A program made the position numbers and the translations under genes. This document shows, one piece after another, positions 6,170 through 9,990 of a stretch of 9,990 nucleotides of DNA. Below the pieces are notes generated by a model, which saw only the letters and a list, made by a program, of their open reading frames with translations, was not told the DNA's origin and made no database searches. Origin of the DNA: Pseudomonadota bacterium (lineage in GTDB: Bacteria > Pseudomonadota > Gammaproteobacteria > Steroidobacterales > Steroidobacteraceae); the NCBI GenBank assembly GCA_021850555.1, contig JAJZLX010000203.1:1-9990 (forward strand), read 5' to 3'. How positions within the stretch are numbered: position 1 is the first letter of the stretch; the number at the start of each line of letters is the position of its first letter.

Positions 6170-7623
6170 CACATCCTCCGGCCCGCCACTTGTCCGAGCG
6201 TCTCCAAGGCTCGCTCAACGCCCGTGCTCCACGGGGTGGCGCAGCTGAGCCGCATGCAGTGGCCGTAGCGCTTGGTCGAAGAGAAGACATCGCCGGGGGC
6301 AAAGCAGATGCCCTGCTCCAGGGCGGGGCCAAAGAGCTCGCGGGTATCGATCCGCCTCGGCAGCTCCACCCAGAGCACGAACCCGCCCGAGGGCCGGCTG
6401 ACGCGCGTGCCCTGGGGAAAGAAGCGGCCGACCGCCTGGCTCATGCGCTCGATGTTGTCGCGGAATATGGCCCGAATGCGGCGCAGGTGCCGGTCGTATC
6501 CGCCCGAGGCCAGGTACTCGGCGAGCGCGCTCTGCGGCAGCGGCAGACCGCTCAGTGTGAATGCCATCTTGCGCTCGAGCACGCGCTGCATGTGCCTGCC
6601 GGGCGCGATCCATCCGGTCCGGTAGCCGGGCGCCACGGTCTTGGAGAACGAGCTGCAATAGATGACGTCGGCTGCCGGATCCAGGGCGCTGAATGGAGTC
6701 GGCCGCCGCTGCCCGAAGAAGATGTCGCCGTAGATGTCATCTTCGACCAGCGGCACCCGGTGCTTCGCAAGCAGCCGCAGCAGCTCGAGCTTGCGCTCGT
6801 CCGACGGCGTGCAGCCCAACGGGTTGTTGAAGCTCGAGGAAAACAGGCACGCCGTGACGGAGCGGGTCTGCAGCGCCTGCTCGAGCGCCTCGAGGTCGAC
6901 GCCCGAGAGCGGATCGGTGGGCAGCTCGAGGGCCTTGAGGTTGAGCACCTCGATCGTGTGCAGGAGTCCGAAGTAGGTGGGCGACTCGATCGCGATGGTG
7001 TCGCCCGGCCGCGAGAGCGCCTGTAAGGCAAGTGTCAGCGCCTCGGTGCAGCCACAGGTAAGGATGAGATCCTCTGGCGAGAGCGCGCTGCCCCAGCGCG
7101 CCGCGCGCCGCGCCAGCTCGACTCGCAGCGCCCGCTCACCTTTTGGGACCGTGTAGCGGTTGCGCTCGACCCCGCGGTTGCGAGCCGCCTTGGCCAGAAG
7201 CCGATCCAGCCTCCCTGCCGCGAGCAGGTCGGGGCTTGGAACGGCGCAACCGAGCGGCACGAAGCTCGGATCGGAGGCATATTCGAGAAGCCGCAGCACG
7301 ACGGTCGAAAGCGACACCGTGCGCGGCGACGATGGAGGCTTCGAGATTGCCGGCGCTTCGAGCCGGGCACGCGTGCTTCCCGCCACGTAGAAGCCCGATT
7401 GCGGACGCGCCTCGAGGACGCCTCGATCCTCCAGAAGCCGGTAGGCCTTGAGCGCGGTGGCGAGGCTCGTGCCGCGCTCGCGGCTGATCTGGCGCAGCGA
7501 CGGGGCCCGCGATCCGGGCAGCAGCGTGGCACTCTCGATGAGACGGGTGATGAAGTCCGCGAGCTCCTGGTAGCGGTAGGGGCCGTCCTGCGCGACGGCT
7601 GTGTTTCGGCGCGTAGCCTGCAT
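6169..7623 (-). CDS. MocR-type (GntR/aminotransferase class I fusion) transcriptional regulator
   Basis: This 484-residue regulator has a GntR-like winged helix at about 14-81 (YRYQELADFITRLIES, LPGSRAPSLRQIS, then a Y/RLLEDRGVLEARPQSGFYV recognition helix and wing). A linker leads to a fold-type I aminotransferase-like domain (about 105-484). PLP residues are present: Lys328 in SSFSKT for the Schiff base, Asp295 in DDIY facing the pyridine nitrogen, Asn267 in NNPLG, and an Arg in the C-terminal CMRLSC segment. MocR proteins bind PLP or a PLP-amino compound adduct as a signal and are not usually active transaminases. The start is ATG 7623, chosen because AAGGA (7634-7630) lies 6 bases upstream and the HTH follows at the usual distance. 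The frame stays open to 7770 but that part is unlike the family. It is divergent from the hydrolase-dehydrogenase gene and overlaps alkB. Confidence 0.93.
   Translation of the reverse strand: MQATRRNTAVAQDGPYRYQELADFITRLIESATLLPGSRAPSLRQISRERGTSLATALKAYRLLEDRGVLEARPQSGFYVAGSTRARLEAPAISKPPSSPRTVSLSTVVLRLLEYASDPSFVPLGCAVPSPDLLAAGRLDRLLAKAARNRGVERNRYTVPKGERALRVELARRAARWGSALSPEDLILTCGCTEALTLALQALSRPGDTIAIESPTYFGLLHTIEVLNLKALELPTDPLSGVDLEALEQALQTRSVTACLFSSSFNNPLGCTPSDERKLELLRLLAKHRVPLVEDDIYGDIFFGQRRPTPFSALDPAADVIYCSSFSKTVAPGYRTGWIAPGRHMQRVLERKMAFTLSGLPLPQSALAEYLASGGYDRHLRRIRAIFRDNIERMSQAVGRFFPQGTRVSRPSGGFVLWVELPRRIDTRELFGPALEQGICFAPGDVFSSTKRYGHCMRLSCATPWSTGVERALETLGQVAGRRM
6175..6179 (-). promoter_or_regulatory. 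Shine-Dalgarno inside the end of mocR, serving alkB
   Basis: GGAGG on the minus strand falls within the last codons of the regulator and sits 5 bases before the alkB ATG at 6169. With the TGATG overlap this is a classic arrangement for translational coupling. Confidence 0.75.
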
Positions 7624-7629
7624 TCGCGG

Positions 7630-7634
7630 TCCTT
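7630..7634 (-). promoter_or_regulatory. Ribosome binding site deciding the MocR start
   Basis: AAGGA on the minus strand lies 6 bases before the ATG at 7623. It supports this start over in-frame ATG 7695 and GTG 7770. Confidence 0.65.
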
Positions 7635-7668
7635 GAGAGCGTCCGGGTCGACGGGGGGCGGCTTGACC

Positions 7669-7711
7669 GTAACTGTTCTGCCTGCATTGTGCCATTTCTG
7701 TGACTGTTATG
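7669..7711. promoter_or_regulatory. Direct repeat in the divergent promoter region, candidate MocR operator
   Basis: GTAACTGTTCTG (7669-7680) and GTGACTGTTATG (7700-7711) match at 10 of 12 positions. They repeat in the same orientation with a 31-bp period, close to three turns of B-DNA, so both face one side of the helix. Characterised MocR/GabR regulators bind paired direct repeats in divergent promoters, so this is a sound candidate. It lies in the most AT-rich part of the 168-bp gap. A TTGACC at 7663-7668 just before the first copy could be the -35 of the plus-strand gene (weak -10 near 7686). Binding is inferred, not shown. Confidence 0.5.
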
Positions 7712-7791
7712 GTGGGGCACCTCCTGCTATCGTCTGCGCGCGCGAGCCGAGGGCCGGCGCGTGCCACCAAACTTCAGCGCGTGAGGACGCA

Positions 7792-9399
7792 ATGAGCACA
7801 GCACGGATCAACGGAATCGAGTTGGCATTCGATGAGGTGGGCCGGGGCCGCCGGGCGCTGCTGCTCATTCACGGCCACCCCTTCGATCGGAGCCTGTGGC
7901 GGCCGCAGCTTGAGTGGGCTGCGGGCACGGGCCTCGCCTGGCGCCTGATCGCGCCCGATCTGCGCGGGTACGGGGAATCGGGCCCCGCGGGGCAGAAGAC
8001 GACGCTCGATGTATTTGCGCACGATCTGGCCGCTCTGCTCGATCATCTCGGGATCGGGCGGGTCGTGGTCGCCGGGTTGTCGATGGGCGGTCAGATCGCG
8101 ATGGAGCTGTGCCGTCTGTACCCGCAGCGCATCGAGGGCCTCATTCTGACGGCGACCTTTGCGCAGGCCGACACCGAATCGGGCAGGCGCCAGCGGATCG
8201 CGACGGCCGAGCGGTTGCTGGCCGAGGGCATGGCCGGGTACGCCGAGGAAACGCTGCCCCGCATGCTGTCGGCGCAGTCGGTCGAGGCTTTCCCGCAAGT
8301 CGCGCATCATGTGTTGACGATGATGCGGGACGCGCCTCCCGCGGGGGCGGCGGCGGCTTTGCGGGGCCGGGCCGAGCGTCCCGATTATCGCCGGGCTCTC
8401 GAGCATTTCGCGGGGCCGGCCCTGATCGTGGCGGGCGAGGAGGACAGCTTCACCAGCCTGAAGGATGCCGAGGGCATGCATGCGCTGCTCAAGCGCTCGC
8501 GCCTGCTGCGGCTGCCTTCAGTGGGGCACCTGCCCAACCTCGAGCGCCCGGCGGCGTTCAATGCCGCGCTCGAGGAGTTCCTCGGCGAGGTGGCTGCGAG
8601 CCGAGCCGGTGAAGGGCGCAACGGGCGGTGCGGCACTGTCCTCGTTACCGGCGCAACGTCCGGCTTCGGCGCGGCGATCGCCCGGCGTTTCGCCGACAGC
8701 GGCTCCCGTGTCATCGCCCTGGGCCGGCGCAGCGAGCGGCTCGAGCCGATTCAGGCCGCCTACGGCAGCGAGCGGGTGCATGTGTTGTGCGTGGATGTCG
8801 CGGATCGAATCGCCGTCGAGGAAGCAATCGCGGCGCTGCCACCGGCGTTCGAGGACGTCGATTGCCTCGTCAACAACGCTGGATTGGCGCTCGGCATGGG
8901 GGCGGCGCAAGTCGCCTCAGTGGCCGATTGGGACCGGATGATCGATACCAATTGCCGCGGCCTGGCGTACGTCACGCACGCCGTACTGCCGGGCATGGTG
9001 GCCAGAGGCCGGGGGCTGGTCATCAACATGGGATCCGTCGCCGGCACGTATCCCTATCCCGGCGGCAACGTCTACGGTGCGACCAAGGCCTTTGTCCGCC
9101 AGTTCAGTCTCAATCTGCGCAGCGATCTGCACGGAACAGGGGTCCGCGTGACCTGCATCGAGCCGGGAATGTGCGGTGGCACGGAGTTCTCCAGCGTCCG
9201 CTTCGCAGGCGACACGGCCCGGGCGGCGGCCGTGTACGAAGGCCTGCAGCCTCTGACCGCGCAGGACATTGCCGACACCGTGGTCTGGATCGCATCGAGG
9301 CCCGAGCACGTGAACGTCAATTTCGTGGAGCTGATGCCGGTGGCGCAGAGCTTCGCTCCCTTGCAGGTGCATCGCCTGGCGTCGCGGACCGATGTCTGA
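7792..9399 (+). CDS. Fusion protein: alpha/beta hydrolase plus YdfG-like NADP-dependent short-chain dehydrogenase
   Basis: This is one uninterrupted 535-residue frame with two complete enzymes. Residues 1-265 are an alpha/beta hydrolase: oxyanion loop LLLIHGHPFD, nucleophile Ser97 in GLSMGG, acid Asp218 in AGEEDSF and base His246 in SVGHLPNLERP. Residues about 282-530 are a classical SDR: TGATSGFG (286-293), NNAG (361-364), Asn387, Ser415 and YGATK (Tyr428, Lys432). The SDR half follows E. coli YdfG closely (LVNNAGLALGMG, GGNVYGATKAFVRQFSLNLR, GGTEFS..RFAGD, C-terminal VNVNFVELMPV), so reduction of malonic semialdehyde or oxidation of L-allo-threonine and other 3-hydroxy acids with NADP(H) is likely. 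GRRSERL after strand 2 fits NADP preference. A linker of about 16 residues (GEVAASRAGEGRNGRC) joins the halves; no in-frame start codon sits at the junction. ATG 7792 is chosen because GAGGA (7783-7787) precedes it; the frame is open upstream but only antisense to mocR. The hydrolase substrate is unknown. Confidence 0.9.
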   Translation: MSTARINGIELAFDEVGRGRRALLLIHGHPFDRSLWRPQLEWAAGTGLAWRLIAPDLRGYGESGPAGQKTTLDVFAHDLAALLDHLGIGRVVVAGLSMGGQIAMELCRLYPQRIEGLILTATFAQADTESGRRQRIATAERLLAEGMAGYAEETLPRMLSAQSVEAFPQVAHHVLTMMRDAPPAGAAAALRGRAERPDYRRALEHFAGPALIVAGEEDSFTSLKDAEGMHALLKRSRLLRLPSVGHLPNLERPAAFNAALEEFLGEVAASRAGEGRNGRCGTVLVTGATSGFGAAIARRFADSGSRVIALGRRSERLEPIQAAYGSERVHVLCVDVADRIAVEEAIAALPPAFEDVDCLVNNAGLALGMGAAQVASVADWDRMIDTNCRGLAYVTHAVLPGMVARGRGLVINMGSVAGTYPYPGGNVYGATKAFVRQFSLNLRSDLHGTGVRVTCIEPGMCGGTEFSSVRFAGDTARAAAVYEGLQPLTAQDIADTVVWIASRPEHVNVNFVELMPVAQSFAPLQVHRLASRTDV

Positions 9400-9434
9400 G
9401 GCCTCGACCCAGGGGAGCGGCCGGCGATCCACCG

Positions 9435-9990
9435 TCAAGCGCCCGTGGCGGTGTGGATGACCGCCCAGGTCGCAATGACGCTCGCCGCGGTGGTGAGGGC
9501 GCCGTACTTCGAGTAGATCTGCGCGGCCTCGCGGGCCGCCTGCTCGATGTCGTGGTCGGGATTCGGGATCTGCGGGTCGGAGGCGTTGCGGATCGAATAC
9601 CATTTGATGCCGGGGAAGTCCTGCAGCGCATCGGCAACCATGGCGTCCCCCATGTCGCACACGCGGCCGAGGCCCTGCAGCCGGAAGTGATCGGTGGAAT
9701 CGTCGAACGCGAAGAAGTCCGTCGTGACCACCGTCTCCGTGAGACCGCAGAAGACATGCGGCCGGATGCGCGCACCGGGAATGCGGCCGGCGTTCACGCC
9801 CGTCAGGCGCGGCGAGATGGCCCTGAGCGCGCCTTGCGGCAAAGCGGCCGCTGGGTAGCGGGCAGCGGCCCAGGGCTCGGCCTTGAACTGGCTCCGGCAG
9901 TCGAAGCGCACGGTGCCCGCGATGACGACATCGCCGAGCTTCACCTGCTTGCCGATGCCCCCGCCGGTGCCGGTGGTGATCAGCACCTTC
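9435..9990 (-). CDS. Nucleoside phosphorylase superfamily protein (PNP_UDP/MTAN fold), C-terminal part
   Basis: At least 184 residues are visible and the frame runs on past 9990. The valine codon GTG at 9986-9984 lies inside KVLITTGTGGGIG, so it is not a start. GTGGGIGKQVKLGDVVIAG corresponds to the glycine-rich strand-loop of PNP/MTAN enzymes (GxAGGLxxxLKxGDVVVA). TTDFFAFDD corresponds to the mid-domain base-side loop, CDMGDAMVA to the ribose-binding VEMEGAAVA segment, and IRNASDP to the catalytic R.vSD motif. Such enzymes cleave the N-glycosidic bond of nucleosides by phosphorolysis or hydrolysis. The usual Glu of the MEG segment is replaced by Gly-Asp, so substrate or activity may differ. 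It is convergent with the fusion gene, 35 bp between stops, with no clear terminator in the gap. Confidence 0.75.
   Translation of the reverse strand, partial: KVLITTGTGGGIGKQVKLGDVVIAGTVRFDCRSQFKAEPWAAARYPAAALPQGALRAISPRLTGVNAGRIPGARIRPHVFCGLTETVVTTDFFAFDDSTDHFRLQGLGRVCDMGDAMVADALQDFPGIKWYSIRNASDPQIPNPDHDIEQAAREAAQIYSKYGALTTAASVIATWAVIHTATGA

Noticed and set aside
6190..7026. Plus-strand 278-codon open frame opposite mocR
   Set aside because: It is antisense to the aminotransferase-like domain and has no recognisable protein family.
7679..7694. Sigma-54-like element TGGCAC-N5-AGGCA on the minus strand upstream of mocR
   Set aside because: GG and GC spacing fit, but the -12 element lacks the TT. 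No enhancer-binding protein gene or upstream activator site is nearby, so one match of this quality may be chance.
7399..7791. In-frame N-terminal extension of the hydrolase-dehydrogenase fusion (131 codons)
   Set aside because: It is antisense to the MocR DNA-binding domain. The ATG at 7792 has a Shine-Dalgarno and begins at the normal hydrolase N-terminus.

Overview
The window is GC-rich (by eye about 65% or more, with strong G/C preference at third codon positions). It has dense genes, Shine-Dalgarno-led starts and gene families typical of Proteobacteria: a close MarC relative, a YdfG-type dehydrogenase, AlkB, HigBA and GlgX. A high-GC proteobacterium, perhaps a gammaproteobacterium, fits best, but no marker here fixes the taxon. 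I see no rRNA, tRNA, CRISPR array, insertion sequence or phage gene.

Layout. Positions 1-404 (minus strand) hold a HigB/HigA toxin-antitoxin pair. HigA is cut by the window edge, and a 21-bp operator palindrome lies inside the promoter. Positions 447-1247 (minus) encode a MarC-family membrane protein with an unusual C-terminal tail. Positions 1248-1689 hold no convincing gene. Positions 1690-3783 (plus) encode a complete GlgX/isoamylase-type GH13 debranching enzyme that stands alone, without other glycogen genes. After a gap with a perfect 14-bp-arm hairpin, positions 4176-4580 (plus) encode a small GNAT acetyltransferase.

Positions 4715-7623 (minus) form a probable three-gene operon. It runs from a MocR-type regulator (GntR-like DNA-binding domain fused to an aminotransferase-like domain) to AlkB, then to a second 2-oxoglutarate/Fe(II) oxygenase. 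The MocR stop codon and the AlkB start overlap. Divergent from it, positions 7792-9399 (plus) encode one continuous protein joining an alpha/beta hydrolase to a YdfG-like short-chain dehydrogenase. The 168-bp divergent region carries a 12-bp direct repeat spaced 31 bp apart, a good candidate MocR operator that could control both directions. The window ends in a nucleoside-phosphorylase-superfamily gene (minus, 5' end outside the window).

The most interesting part is about 4.7-9.4 kb: a PLP-dependent regulator translationally coupled to an alkylation-repair dioxygenase, a second dioxygenase behind it, and a divergent two-enzyme fusion. YdfG reduces malonic semialdehyde and 3-hydroxy acids. The preceding step of the E. 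coli Rut pyrimidine pathway uses an alpha/beta hydrolase (RutD), so a two-step fusion is conceivable, but the hydrolase half does not look specifically RutD-like. No entirely new system can be claimed from sequence alone.
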